A stretch of DNA of 64,000 nt from Bog-756 sp963741055 (GCA_963741055.1 CAVUGU010000009.1:1-64000), one strand, 5' to 3'; shown: positions 9,078 through 19,898, numbered from the stretch's first letter. The notes: a model not told the origin generated them from the sequence alone. Made by a program: numbers and translations.

Positions 9078-10386
9078 GCTCCACGTCCGGTCGAGGTGAG
9101 CCGCTCGAGGTCCTTCTCGAAGCCGGGATAGCTGGTCGAGGTCGACCTCCCACCCGACGATCGTCGTCTCACCGGTCCCGGGCGCACTGGCCGCGCGCGG
9201 CGACGGCCGCGGCCATCGCCATCCGATGATCGCCGCGGGCGTCGACCCGGGCACCGTGGAGCGACCCGCCGGTGCCGGTCACCAAGAGGTCGTCGCCACG
9301 GATCTCCGCTCCCGCACCGAAGGCTCGGACCAGCTCGGCGGTGCCGGTAAGGCGATCCGACTCCTTCACCCGGAGCTCGCCGACGTCACGGAAGGCGGTC
9401 TCGCCCTCTGCGGCCGCGGCGGCGACGGCGAGGATCGGTACCTCGTCGAGCGAGGGGATCTCGGCGGCGTCGACCTCGGTCCCGGCCAGCCGCGCGCTGA
9501 CCGCGGTCACCGAGCCGAGGTGGTCACCGTGCAAGTCGACCTCGAGCGCTGCGCCCATCCGCTCGAGCACCCGCAGGTAACCGACCCGCTCCTCGCTCAG
9601 GTCGATTTGCTCGACGGTCACCCGGCTGTCCGGGACGATGACGGCGGCCACCAGCCAGAAGGCCGCCTGGGAGGGATCCCCGGGCACGAGGAACCTCCCC
9701 GGTCGGAGGCGGCTCGCCCGCAGGCGCACCGTTCTTCCGCGGCCGATCCTCTCGATGGCGATCTCCGCACCGGCCGCGGCCAGCATCTCCTCGGTGTAGG
9801 CGCGGGTCGCGACCGGTTCGCGCACCACGGTCTCGCCTTCGGCGACGAGACCGGCAAGGAGGACCGCGCCCTTGACCTGGGCGCTCGCCATGGGCGGCGT
9901 GTACTCGATGCCCCGGAGGTTCCCGCCGGTGATCGAGAGCGGCGGGAGGCAGCGGTCCCCCGCTCCTTCGATGTCGGCACCCATCGCGGCGAGCGGCGCC
10001 GCGATCCGATCCATCGGGCGCCCACGCAACGAGTCGTCGCCGGTGAGCACGGTCGTGCCGGGGAGCGAGGCGGCCACGCCGGCGAGGAGTCGCATCCCGG
10101 TCCCCGAGTTGCCGAGGTCGATCGGAGCGTCCGGTGCGACGAGGCGCGAACGGCCACCCTCCACCTCGACCACGTCCCCTTCCCGCCGGAGGAGCGCTCC
10201 GAGCCGGGTGATCGCGCCGGCCGTGCGTTCGACGTCGTCGCCGGACGAGAGTCCGGTGAGCGTCGAGGTGCCCTCGGCGAGCGCCGCGAGCAGCAGTGCA
10301 CGGTGCGAGACCGACTTGTCACCGGGTACCGACACCGATCCGACGACGGGCACGCCCCCTCCGAGGGTGAGCGTCTCGCTGATCAC
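9074..10386 (-). CDS. aroA: 3-phosphoshikimate 1-carboxyvinyltransferase (EPSP synthase; 3' frameshifts)
   Basis: AroA condenses shikimate-3-phosphate with PEP. Visible motifs are PGDKSVSHRALLLAA, LGNSGTGMRLL, RGRPMDR, RVKESDR and GDHRMAMA. The main frame would end at 9169 with an atypical tail. The true C-terminus is recovered in two further frames: a TTIVGWEV segment, then TSYPGFEKDLERLT followed by TGA at 9076-9074. Length 1313 nt (3n+2) fits two insertions near 9185 and 9130. The ATG start overlaps the tyrA stop by 4 nt. Confidence 0.93.
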
Positions 10387-11495
10387 CCGGCGGTCCCGAG
10401 AGGGGTGATCGCCGCGCGGTAGCCGCGATCGGTCACCGCCTCGACCAGGGTCGGCGCCGAGCGCGCGTCGACGACCAGCACCAACACCCCCCGGTCGCCC
10501 TCGACCGAGTGGGCGATCTCCACGTCGTCGATGCTCACCCCGAGCTCGGTGGCGAGCGTGGTGATCTCGGCGAGCACCCCGACCCGGTCGCTCACCGGAA
10601 TGCGCACCTCCGCCTGCCCGTCGGTCCTCGGAGCACCTTCGGTGAGGGCCCGGCGTGCGGACGCGGCCCGGCCGAGCACCTCGAGCAGCGCGCGATGGTC
10701 GCGCTCGGCAACCCGGCGTCGCATGCCGGCGAGAGCTTCGATGAGCCGGTCGAGCGTCTCGACGATGGCCTCGGCGTTGTCGTCGCAGATGCCGGGCCAG
10801 ATCGAGGGCTGACCCGCCGCGATGCGGGTCATGTCACGGAAGCCGCCGGCGGCCAGCTTGAGCACCGCGGCCCGTTCGTCCTCGAGATCGGCCGCGAGGG
10901 TCATCAAGGTCGCCGCCGTCAGGTGGGGCACGTGGGAGACGACCGCGACCAGCGAGTCGTGACGGTCGGGATCGAGCGCGACGACGTCGGCCCCGATGTC
11001 GGCCAGCACCGCGCGGAGGCGCGCGTACGCATCGGGGTCGGTCGACGCGGTCGGCGTCAGCACCCAGGTCGCCCCGACGAAGAGGTCCGCCGCGGCGCCC
11101 TCGATGCCGACCTGCTCGGAGCCGGCCATCGGGTGCCCGCCCACGAAGAACGGATGGTCGATCGATGCGACCAGCGGACCTTTCACGCTGCCCACGTCGG
11201 TCACGACGGTGCTCGGCCGGTACGGACCGGAGAGCACCCGTCCGACCACCTCTGCCGCGACGTGCACCGGCGTCGCCACCACGACCAGCTCGGCCGAGTG
11301 GTCCTCTCCCACCTCGGCGATCGCCCCGAGCGCGACCGCTCGCTTCGCGACGCTCGGCACGACGTCGATCCCGCTCACCTGCCAGCCGCGCCGGGTGAGG
11401 GCCATCCCGACCGACCCGCCGATCAGGCCGGTGCCGTAGATCATCGCCCGCCGCGCCTCGCCCGAAGGGCGGTCCTCAGTCGGGGAGGTCGTCAC
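10383..11495 (-). CDS. tyrA: Prephenate dehydrogenase with C-terminal ACT-like domain
   Basis: TyrA oxidatively decarboxylates prephenate for tyrosine. The Rossmann motif YGTGLIGGSVGMAL is near residue 20, followed by VTDVGSVKG, GGHPMAGSE and the catalytic VVSHVPHLTA. The last about 75 residues (VRIPVSDRVGVLAEITTLATELGVSI) form an ACT-type regulatory domain, suggesting feedback by an aromatic amino acid. It is 370 residues, in one intact frame, overlapping aroA by 4 nt and aroH by 20 nt. Confidence 0.93.
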   Translation of the reverse strand: MTTSPTEDRPSGEARRAMIYGTGLIGGSVGMALTRRGWQVSGIDVVPSVAKRAVALGAIAEVGEDHSAELVVVATPVHVAAEVVGRVLSGPYRPSTVVTDVGSVKGPLVASIDHPFFVGGHPMAGSEQVGIEGAAADLFVGATWVLTPTASTDPDAYARLRAVLADIGADVVALDPDRHDSLVAVVSHVPHLTAATLMTLAADLEDERAAVLKLAAGGFRDMTRIAAGQPSIWPGICDDNAEAIVETLDRLIEALAGMRRRVAERDHRALLEVLGRAASARRALTEGAPRTDGQAEVRIPVSDRVGVLAEITTLATELGVSIDDVEIAHSVEGDRGVLVLVVDARSAPTLVEAVTDRGYRAAITPLGTAG

Positions 11496-11844
11496 GGAGT
11501 CCTTGTGCGCCCTCGAGGTAGACGTGGTGGATCTCGTCCCGGGGGCGATCGGTGGTGACGTGCAGCATCACCCGGATGCACCTCGGCGTCGAGCCGATCA
11601 CCGAGAGCTCGCGTGCACAGATCAGCGGCACCGCCCCGAGCCCCATCGAGCGGGCCGCGGTGGCCGGGAAGATCGAGACGATGTCCTCGGTGGCGGTGAA
11701 GAGGATCGAGATGATGTCGTCCTCGACGATGGCGTTCCGCTCGAGGATGTCGGAGAGGAGCGCGACGACCGCGTGGGTCACCGCCTCGGGTGTGTCGTCC
11801 CGGACGGTGGTCGCGCCGCGGACGGCTCGGACGGTGGGGGGCAT
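11476..11844 (-). CDS. aroH: Chorismate mutase, AroH type
   Basis: A monofunctional trimeric AroH-fold chorismate mutase of 122 residues that converts chorismate to prephenate, the substrate of the overlapping tyrA. Active-site residues align with the Bacillus enzyme: R9 (VRGATTV), C76 and E79 (ICARELSV), R91 (CIRVMLH) and Y109 (HVYLEGAQGLRDDL). Gene order aroH-tyrA-aroA covers adjacent steps of the pathway. Confidence 0.95.
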   Translation of the reverse strand: MPPTVRAVRGATTVRDDTPEAVTHAVVALLSDILERNAIVEDDIISILFTATEDIVSIFPATAARSMGLGAVPLICARELSVIGSTPRCIRVMLHVTTDRPRDEIHHVYLEGAQGLRDDLPD

Positions 11845-11856
11845 CAGGCTGGCATG

Positions 11857-12633
11857 TTACTCAGGGGTCTTGCGACGTCCGGCCTGGCGCGACGACCCCT
11901 GCGGGACGCTCGTCGCGGCGGCGAGGCGACGAACCTCTTCGTGCGTGAGGTGCCGGTACTCCCCCGGGGCGAGGGTCGGATCGGTGATCGGTCCGATGCG
12001 CGTGCGGACCAGTCGGAGGACCGGGTGCCCGATCGCGTCGCACATCCGGCGAACCTGGCGGTTGCGTCCTTCGTGGATGACGATGCGCAGGAGGCCGGGT
12101 GCGAGCGCGGCCACCTTCGCCGGCGAGGTCGGCCCGTCGTCGAGCTCGACACCCTCACGCAGGCGTCGCAGATCGCCGCTGCTCGGCTCCCCCTCGACCT
12201 GGGCGAGGTACTCCTTCGCCACGCCGAAGGAAGGGTGGGTGAGCCGGTGAGTGAGCGCGCCGTCGTTGGTGAGGAGCAGAAGGCCCTCGGTCTCGCGGTC
12301 GAGGCGGCCGACCGGAAAGACCCGGGGCTCGGGAGGGACGAGGGAGGTCACCGTGGTGCGTCCGTGGGTGTCCTTGGCGGTCGAGACGACCCCGGCCGGC
12401 TTGTTCACCAGGTAGTGCACGAGGCCCGGTGCGAGCGACAGCGGGACCCCGTCGAGCTCGACCTGGTCGACTGCCGGGTCGATGCGGCGCCCGAGGGCCG
12501 GCACCGCGCCGTTGACCCGCACCCGGCCCTGCTCGATCAGCTCCTCACAGGTGCGGCGAGAGCCGACGCCGACGCGGGCCAGAACCTTCTGCAGGCGTTC
12601 ACCGGTCGGAGACGGTGGGCCCGGCTCATGCAT
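11857..12633 (-). CDS. rluB: 23S rRNA pseudouridine synthase, RluB family
   Basis: An N-terminal S4 RNA-binding domain (RLQKVLARVGVGSRRTCEELI) is followed by the RsuA/RluB catalytic domain with GRLDRETEGLLLLTNDG, where the Asp of RLD is the catalytic nucleophile. It is 258 residues from ATG 12633; further upstream codons in this frame are shadow sequence of scpB. It overlaps scpB by 8 nt. The scpA-scpB-rluB-cmk order is a widely conserved bacterial neighbourhood. Confidence 0.92.
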   Translation of the reverse strand: MHEPGPPSPTGERLQKVLARVGVGSRRTCEELIEQGRVRVNGAVPALGRRIDPAVDQVELDGVPLSLAPGLVHYLVNKPAGVVSTAKDTHGRTTVTSLVPPEPRVFPVGRLDRETEGLLLLTNDGALTHRLTHPSFGVAKEYLAQVEGEPSSGDLRRLREGVELDDGPTSPAKVAALAPGLLRIVIHEGRNRQVRRMCDAIGHPVLRLVRTRIGPITDPTLAPGEYRHLTHEEVRRLAAATSVPQGSSRQAGRRKTPE

Positions 12634-13198
12634 CGCCGACCGGGCGCAGCTGCTCCTCGAGCTCGGCGAGGGCCTCCGGTCCGGGGAGCAGGTCCTCCAC
12701 CCGCGGCAGCTGGTCGAGCCGGTCGAGCCCGAGCCGTTCGAGGAAGGCGTCGGTCGTCGCGTAGAGGACGGCCTGCCCGGGGCCGCTGGCACGTCCGGCG
12801 GGAGCGATGTAGCCGCGGTGTTCGAGCAAGCGGACCACTCCGTCCACGTTCACCCCCCGGAGCGCCGAGATCTGCGCGCGCGACACCGGCTGCTTGTAGG
12901 CCACGATCGCCAAGGTCTCGAGTGCCGCGGCGGAGAGCCGCGACGACACACCCACGTTGGCGAAGCGCTCGACGTAGGGAGCGAGGTCGGGATGGCTCTG
13001 GATGCGGTACCCGCCGGCGATCCGCACCACCTCGAAGCCACGACCTTCGCGACGGCACGATTCGGCGAGCTCGTCGCAGAGCGGCTCGATCCGCTCGACC
13101 GGCAGCTCGAGCAGTTCGGCGAGAAGCCCCGGTGGAACCGGCTCGACGGCCACCATCAGCACGGCTTCGACCGCCCGGGCCTCCGGGGAGAGCGCCAC
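12626..13198 (-). CDS. scpB: Segregation and condensation protein B
   Basis: ScpB pairs with ScpA and Smc in bacterial condensin. Two winged-helix domains are evident: EAVLMVAVEPVPPGLLAELL at the start and LSAAALETLAIVAYKQPVSRAQI followed by RGVNVDGVVRLLEHRGYI. It is 190 residues, normal for the family. It begins 2 nt after the scpA stop and overlaps rluB. Confidence 0.94.
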   Translation of the reverse strand: MALSPEARAVEAVLMVAVEPVPPGLLAELLELPVERIEPLCDELAESCRREGRGFEVVRIAGGYRIQSHPDLAPYVERFANVGVSSRLSAAALETLAIVAYKQPVSRAQISALRGVNVDGVVRLLEHRGYIAPAGRASGPGQAVLYATTDAFLERLGLDRLDQLPRVEDLLPGPEALAELEEQLRPVGDA

Positions 13199-13200
13199 GC

Positions 13201-13983
13201 TCAGCCCACGTACTCGTCGAGCTCGACCGCGCCCGCCGGCAGGGTCACCGGCGCGCCCTCGACCCAGGCCACCTCGAGCTCCCCGAAGGTGTGCCCCTGT
13301 GCGAGAGAGACCCGGCCCTGCTTGCAGAGCTCGAGCAGTGCGAGGAACCGCACGATGATGTCGATCCGGGCGGTCAGGTGCCCGGTCAGCTCACGGAAGG
13401 TGGAGTGTCCCGCTCGCGGGAGGCGCACCTCGAGCTCGGCGACCGCTTCGGCGACGGTGACCGCGTCGACGGTGACGTGGGCGAGATCGATGCCCGGGGC
13501 CGGCCGATCGGCCGTCGCACGGTGGAAGGCCGCCGCGAGGTCCGAGGTGGTCACCCCTTCGAGGAGGTCGGGGGCGAGGACCACCAGATCGACCGGGAGA
13601 CCGGCGGTGCGGGGGACGGCGCGCGCCGCCTGCTCGACGAGGAGCGCGAAGCCGTCGGCCGCGGCCGCGTAGGCCTGGCACTCGAGGAGCCGCGCGAGGA
13701 GGAGGTCGCGCTCTTCCCACCCGATCAGCTCCTCGTCGGGTTCGAGCTCGGCGCTCCCCGGCAACAGCCGTCGCGACTTGAGCTCGATGAGCATCGCGAC
13801 CACGACGAGGAACTCGGAGAGCGTCTGGAGGTCGACCTTCTCCCACGAGGCCACCTCGGCGACGAACGCGTCCACCACCGGTGCCAGCGGGATGTCGAAG
13901 ATGTCGAGCTCGTGGGTACTGACCAGGTGCGCGAGCAGGTCCACCGGTCCCTCGAACACCGGAGTCGTGACGGTCGCCGACAC
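13201..13983 (-). CDS. scpA: Segregation and condensation protein A
   Basis: Kleisin subunit of Smc-ScpAB. The N-terminal Smc-head-binding part reads FEGPVDLLAHLVSTHELDIFDIPLAPVV, and LELCKQGRVSLAQGHTFGELEV marks the C-terminal winged helix. I use GTG 13983 (VSATVTTPVFEG), 260 residues, because the family starts shortly before FEGPLDLL. ATG 14043 would add 20 residues and leave only 8 bp to the divergent trpS. It is the first gene of the scpA-to-plsC operon. Confidence 0.93.
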   Translation of the reverse strand: MSATVTTPVFEGPVDLLAHLVSTHELDIFDIPLAPVVDAFVAEVASWEKVDLQTLSEFLVVVAMLIELKSRRLLPGSAELEPDEELIGWEERDLLLARLLECQAYAAAADGFALLVEQAARAVPRTAGLPVDLVVLAPDLLEGVTTSDLAAAFHRATADRPAPGIDLAHVTVDAVTVAEAVAELEVRLPRAGHSTFRELTGHLTARIDIIVRFLALLELCKQGRVSLAQGHTFGELEVAWVEGAPVTLPAGAVELDEYVG

Positions 13984-14051
13984 GCCACCCGACGATACCG
14001 GCTGCCGCGGTCCGGACCGTGCATCCGACGGGCGACCTACCATGACCCCTC

Positions 14052-15036
14052 GTGCCCCGCGTACTCTCCGGCATCCAGCCGAGCGGCGACCTGCATCTCG
14101 GCAACTATCTGGGCGCGATCCGCAACTGGGTCGCCGACCAGGACGCCCACGACGCCTTCTACTGCATCGTCGACCTCCACGCGCTCACCCTCGACATCGA
14201 TCCCGACGACTTGCGGACCCGCACCTACGAGACCGCGCTCGACCTCCTCGCGGCGGGCCTCGACCCCGATCGCTGCACCCTCTTCGTCCAGAGCCACGTG
14301 GCCGAGCACACCCGGCTGACCTGGCTCCTCGAGTGCACCGCGACCATGGGCGAGCTCGGGCGGATGACCCAGTTCAAGGAGAAGAGCGCGGGCCGCGACT
14401 CGGTGCGGGTCGGCCTGTTCACCTACCCGGTCCTCCAGGCCTCCGACATCCTCCTCTACGACGCCGAGCGGGTGCCGGTCGGTGAGGACCAGCGTCAGCA
14501 TCTCGAGTTGGCCCGCGAGCTCGCCTCGCGCTACAACCGCCGATTCGGGACGACCTTCGTGGTGCCCGAGGCGTCGATCCCGCCGCTCGGGGCACGGGTC
14601 ATGGACCTCCAGCATCCGGACCGCAAGATGTCGAAGTCGGTCAACTCGCCGCTCGGGACGGTCCTCGTGCTCGACGAGCCGGCCGAGATCCTCCGAAAGG
14701 TCAAGCGGGCGGTCACCGACACCGACGGCGAGGTCCGCTACGACCCCGAGGCCAAGCCCGGTCTCTCCAACCTGCTCGAGCTGCTCGGGGTGGTCACCGG
14801 CCGCGCGCCCACCGAGCTGGCGGGCACCTACACCCGCTACGGCGAGCTGAAGGAGGATCTCGGCGAGGCGCTCGTCGAGCTGCTCCGGCCGGTGCGCGAG
14901 CGACGCAAGGCTCTGGCCGCCGACCCGGGGGCGGTGCCCGCAGCTGCTCGCACGCGGCGCCGAGAAGGCGCGGACGGTCGCCTCGGTCACCTACGCTCGG
15001 GCAGCTTCCAACATCGGACTGCTTCCCCCCGACTGA
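14052..15036 (+). CDS. trpS: Tryptophanyl-tRNA synthetase (3' frameshift)
   Basis: Class I aminoacyl-tRNA synthetase charging tRNA-Trp. The HIGH-like motif is within SGDLHLGNYLGA and the KMSKS loop is DRKMSKSVNSP; the GEDQRQHLELAR tryptophan-pocket region is present. The C-terminus shifts frame near 14930: the expected end (QLLARGAEKARTVAS then AASNIGLLPPD) is found one frame over and stops at 15036. Length is 3n+1, so one extra base in the G/C run explains it. It starts with GTG and diverges from scpA. Confidence 0.94.
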
Positions 15037-15042
15037 CCCGCG

Positions 15043-17875
15043 TCAGGGTCCCCGCGAGGCATCCTCTGTCCGAGGCGCTGGGGCACGCCGGCGGCGCACC
15101 CGCCAGCCGATCACGGCTCCGACCGCCAAGGTGAGCGCGGTGACCGCCGAGAGAGCGATGCCGATCGACGCGGTCAGCGGCGCGTAGGAGAAGGTCACCA
15201 GGTAGTCGCCCGCGGGCAGCTGCACCTGCTGGACGACTCCGGACTGGAGCACCGGGATCCCGTGGGCCGATCCGCCGGCCAGAGGCTGCACGGACGCGCC
15301 CCACCCGCTGGCAAAGGCGACGCTGCGGTCGAGGGTCACCGGCGAGGTGGCCCGGACGGTGATCTGCTGGCCACCGTCACCCTCCGGTGGGCCCGCACGA
15401 ACGCTTGCGCCCTGGCTCGGCGTAGCCGCCCACGCCCAGCCTCGCGCGGCCGTGTTCCGGAAGATGCCGAAGGAGCCGAAGGTGCCCGCGTACACCCAGT
15501 GGATGCCGTCGACGCCGTACTGCAACGGGCCGTCGAGGGAGACCGCGCCGGTCTCGGTGGTCCGCGCGGTCGGGATCGAGACCACCGCCGTCCCCGGATC
15601 GCGATTGGCCACGACCACTCCCGCGGCACGAACCCGACCGGCGCTCGACACGGTGACCACCCCTGACCGGCCGATCCGGGCCGCGGCACGCGGGAGCCAC
15701 GAGACGGAACCGCCCGAGGTCACCAGCCCCACCTCGAGCCCGTCCGCTGCCCCGGTCGGGACGTCGAACGACCAGCTGGTGAGCGTCAGCAACGACCCGA
15801 AGTACCAGAGATGAGAGTGACCGGTCGCCAGCGTCACCGCACCGGTCTTCGCCTCGGGAGCATCGTTGTAGACCGAGGGCGCGACCGGGAACGACACCGG
15901 CGAGCCGGCCGGCACCGAACCCTCCGGCGTCATGAAGTAGCCGGGGAGGCTGAGCAGGGTCGACACGTTGAGGTCGTCCCAGGTGGTTCCCGCCAGGCTC
16001 ACGGGTGCCAGGTCCTCCTGGTAGTGCGCGCCGGTCGCGTCGTAGTAGTCGCCGTCGGTCAGCGCCGCGTAGCCCTGGCCGCTCGGGAGGGAGTTGAAGA
16101 CGTTGAGGTCGGTCTGGCCGAGCTCGCGGAGCTGCTCGCCTTCGAATTGGTCGGGGTCGTAGATGAGGAAGCGTCCGTCGCCGACCAGGTGGGTGAACGC
16201 GGTGGCCATGGGACCTTGGGCCCGAGCCAGGGTCAGGCTGACCGGCGGGCGGAGCACCCACAGGTTGAAGCCGATCAGGTCGACGGTGAGCACCACCGCG
16301 AGGAGCCGCCGCAGCTCCCGCGCCGCGAACCGTTCCGCATGGAGCACGATCCACGTCGCGCACGCGGCGATCACCACTCCCCCGGTCATGATCCCCGCCA
16401 CCGCCATCCGGGTCGCCGAGGACGGCACGAACTGCGCACCGAGCGCGCGCTCGAGGAGCGACCCGCCGAGCCACGCCCAGGCACAGAGGACCAGCGCGAC
16501 GGCGAACGGGGCGCAGGTCGCCACCAGTTCGGCTCGCCCACCTGGGCGCCAGCGTGTGCGGAGGGGCGCCCGCGGACTGCGACCCTTCTCGGCCCGCGTC
16601 GGCGAGCAGGAGATGCACCCACCAGGCGAAGAGCATCGCCAACGAGAAGTCGACCAGGAGGATGTTGCGGTTGAGGAGGCGTTCGTCCTTCACGAAGGGA
16701 ATGAGGAAGAGGAGATGTCCGAAGGGGGTCTGCGCTCCGAGGGCCGAGACGATCCCGATCGCGAGGACCACGTACCAGACCCACCACGAGCGCGCCTCTG
16801 TTCGCTTCCGCCACCGCCGCACGAGGAGGGTGCACGCGGCGATGAGGGCGAGGATGCCCACGTAGCTGGTGACCTCCGGGAAGTTGTAGGGGCCGATGTA
16901 GTACGAGGGCTGGTCCTGGTTGTTCCCGAGCACGAAGGGAGAGACCACCAGGGTGGCCAGCCGCCAGGGAAGCGACCCGGTCGAGAAGTAGTTGTAGTTG
17001 GCGAAGGAGCGTTGCGAGCTGACCTGGAAGGCGAGGCCCGGCAGCCATTGCGCGGCACCGAGCGCGAGACCGCCGACGAACCCGACGATCACCGGCAGGA
17101 TCGCGGGGGGCAGTGCACGACGGCGCGCCGCGTGGAGTCGCCCCGAGCCGATGAACCGGGCCGCCCAGTAGACGACGAGGAGGAGGCCGCCGTCGAGCAT
17201 GGCCTCCACCCCTCCACTGAGCGCGAGCAGGCCCGACGCGAGCGCGAGCAGGGCCGCCCAGCCGAGTCGAGTCGTCCGGCTCCCGGCCGCGGGCGGCTCT
17301 TGACCGGTCGCCGTCAGCTCGTGGACCGCGAGCAGCATCCAGGGGAGCCAGGCCGCGCCTTCGATCAGGTCGATGTGGACGATCTGCGCGCTCATGTAGC
17401 CGGCGAAGGTGAAGGTCGCGGCACCGAAGGTGGCGGCCGTCGACCCGAGCGACTGGCGCCGCAGGAAGAGGTACGTCCCGGCGAGCGTCACGTCGTAGAC
17501 GAGGGCGAGGTTGATCGACCACGCGGCCGGCAGGGGAAGGATCGCCATCAGCCAGGTGGCGGGGTAGGCGGCGCCTGCGTTGAACCCGCCGAGCAACGGG
17601 GTGCCGCTGAAGAGATAGGGGTTCCACAAGGGGAGGGTGCCGTGCAGGAGGTCGCGTCCGACCAGCGCGCGCAGGGGGAAGTTCTGGAGGAAGTTGTCGC
17701 CGTCGAGGAACGCACGGCCGGCGACCGTCGGCAGCGCGAAGAGGACGAAGGGTGCGACGAGCAGCGCCACCATCCCGGGGTGCGATCGGATCCAGCGGCC
17801 GACTCGCTCGACGCGGCTCGGCGCGGCGTCGGCGGCCGGGGCCTCGATCGCCGGCGCGCCGACCGTCCCGGTCAT
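15043..17875 (-). CDS. Large YfhO-like polytopic membrane protein (frameshifted)
   Basis: About 940 residues. The N-terminal half has many hydrophobic helices and the motif GDNFLQNFPLR then LPLWNPYLFSGTPLLGGFN, characteristic of the YfhO/GT-C superfamily. The second half holds a further membrane block, a large extracytoplasmic beta-rich region and a last TM helix (about 60 residues from the end) followed by a basic tail. The frame changes near 16530 and total length is 3n+1. YfhO proteins are predicted lipid-linked glycosyltransferases that decorate lipoteichoic acid or other envelope glycans. The start overlaps the upstream membrane gene by ATGA. Confidence 0.8.
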
Positions 17876-19111
17876 GCGGGCGACGGAGCGGGACGGACCC
17901 TGCTCCGCGCCGGTGCGCGCGCCGTGCCGAGCCGTCGGAGCTCGAGCGCGCACCACCCCACCATCAGGGCGAAGACCACCGTTCTCGCCACCACCGACGT
18001 GTAGCCGATCCAGGCATACGGGTTCAGGTGATCGGGGATGCGGAGAACGAACTCGAACCACCAGTCCCAGACGGTGACCGCGCCGAGTGCGACGCCGAGG
18101 AGCGGCGGCGCAGAGGTGATCGCCCCCGCGGCGAAGACCCAGAGCAGGTACTGGGGGTTCCATACCTTGTTCACCGCCATCCACGCGATGAGCGCGATCG
18201 CACTCCCGAGCGCGACGCCGCGCGCCTGGTGCTCGACGGGGAGGCGCCAGACCGCCCACGACGCGGCCAGCAGGGCCACCACCACGACGACGAAGGACGC
18301 GGTGTTCACGAAGTGGCTACCCGAGATCCACGGTCCGAGGAACTTGCCGAGCATCCCCCAGAGCGAGTCCTTCTCCGGCCGCATGCTGTTGAAGTGGACG
18401 AAGTAGAGGGTGTTCGACGGTGCGACGAGGAGGAAGGGCACGAAGACCAACGCACAGAGCCCCGACGAAGGGGATCGCCCACCTCCACCATGCCGACGAG
18501 GCCGCGCGGCGGCCGTCGGGTGACTCCCGCCACCAGGCCGAACCGAGCGCGGCGAGCGCGACCGGCGCCACCACCACCGGAAAGAGCTTGAAACAGGTCC
18601 CGAGCGCCGCGGCGACGCCGCTCAGCGCGTGGCGGCGCTCACCGAAGAAGACCACCGACGCGACGAGGAAGGCGATCCCGACGAGATCCCAGTTGATCGC
18701 CGACGTGAGCAGCAGAGCGGGCGAGGCTGCGATCCACCACACCGAACGTGGGTGCGCCCGGCGCACGAGGGCGATGATGGCGAACACCGCGGCGAGCGTG
18801 ACCACCCCGTCGGCGGCGAGCCACGAGGCGGGCCCTCCCGGCAGCCACGACGGGAGCCAGAGCAGGAACCCGAGGAGCACCGGGTACTCGATCTTGTCGT
18901 GGACGTAGGGCAGCGGGTGGATCACCCCGCCCACCCGCAGGTAGTGGTCGAGGCTCAGCTTGAGCACGTCGGTGTAGGAGCCGTGGTTGAGCGCCCAGAT
19001 GGCGTAGTCGGCGCCGGGGCGCGCCTCGGGGAGGCTGCGTGCCACGAGGAGGAAGTCGAGGAGCACGAGGACGCCCGCCACGCCGTAGGGCGCCCACCGG
19101 CCGGCTCTCAT
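17872..19111 (-). CDS. GT87/GT-C-like polytopic membrane glycosyltransferase (frameshifted)
   Basis: About 412 residues of mostly transmembrane helices. Features include an early loop (PGADYAIWALNHGSYTDV) and YVHDKIEYPVLLGFLLWLP, where the acidic residues resemble the GT-C loop, then GTCFKLFPVVVAP and NKVWNPQYLLWV, typical of GT87 mannosyltransferases that use polyprenyl-phosphate-mannose. The frame shifts near 18465; length is 3n+1. It overlaps neighbours on both sides by ATGA, so it is cotranslated with the M50 protease upstream and the YfhO-like gene downstream. Confidence 0.75.
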
Positions 19112-19881
19112 GCGAGGAGGCCCGCGTACCAGTTGATGACGTGACCGAGCAGCTCGGACCACTGGTTGTGGAAGATCAGGATCAGCAGGAACGGCAGGAA
19201 CATCAGGAACGGTTGGAGCTGGTAGTACTCCGGCAGCACCCGCGCCGGCAGGAGGCGCTCGAGCAGGGCGGCTCCGTCGAGGGGAGGGCACGGGATCAGG
19301 TTGAACAGCCCGAGAAGAATGTTGGCGAAGCCCCCGATGAACACGACCTGATCACCGAACGACAGGAAGTTGAGGTTCCCTGTGTCATAGAAGGACTGCC
19401 GTAGTGCGGCAGGTGAGGTGGCGACGAAGATGGCGCCCAACACCGCGGCGAGCGCGAAGTTGGTAAGGGGACCGGCGAGCGACACGATGACCGAATCGTT
19501 GCGTGGGCTCCGCATGCGAGCAGGGTTGACCGGAACCGGTTTCGCCCAGCCGTACGCGCCGAACCCGGCCAGGGAGAGCACCCCGGGGACGAGCAGGGTG
19601 CCGACCGGATCGATGTGGCGGATCGGGTTGAGCGAGAGACGCCCGGCTCGCTTCGCGGTGTCGTCACCGAAGGCCAACGCGACCACCCCGTGGGACATCT
19701 CGTGGATGATGATCGAGGGGACGAGCACGCAGAAGTAGATGACGTCGGTCCGGTCGATCCGGTTGCTGCGCAGGAGAACGGCGACCAACACGACGATCGC
19801 GCCGGCGATGATCGCGTAGCGCTGGCCGGGAGGAAGCGGCTTCTTCGGTGGTTTCGACCCCCCGCGGCCGCCGAAGCCCAT
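19108..19881 (-). CDS. Site-2-protease-like M50 zinc metalloprotease
   Basis: A 257-residue intramembrane protease of the M50B rhomboid-like/SREBP type. The zinc motif is HEMSH within a TM helix (PSIIIHEMSHGVVALAFGD), and the third ligand is in LIPCPPLDGA (NPxPPLDG-like). About five to six hydrophobic segments and no PDZ domain are seen, as in the short YwhC-type family. The target is unknown. It sits 17 nt after the DksA-like gene. Confidence 0.88.
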   Translation of the reverse strand: MGFGGRGGSKPPKKPLPPGQRYAIIAGAIVVLVAVLLRSNRIDRTDVIYFCVLVPSIIIHEMSHGVVALAFGDDTAKRAGRLSLNPIRHIDPVGTLLVPGVLSLAGFGAYGWAKPVPVNPARMRSPRNDSVIVSLAGPLTNFALAAVLGAIFVATSPAALRQSFYDTGNLNFLSFGDQVVFIGGFANILLGLFNLIPCPPLDGAALLERLLPARVLPEYYQLQPFLMFLPFLLILIFHNQWSELLGHVINWYAGLLA

Positions 19882-19898
19882 CGACGCGCCTGGACCGC

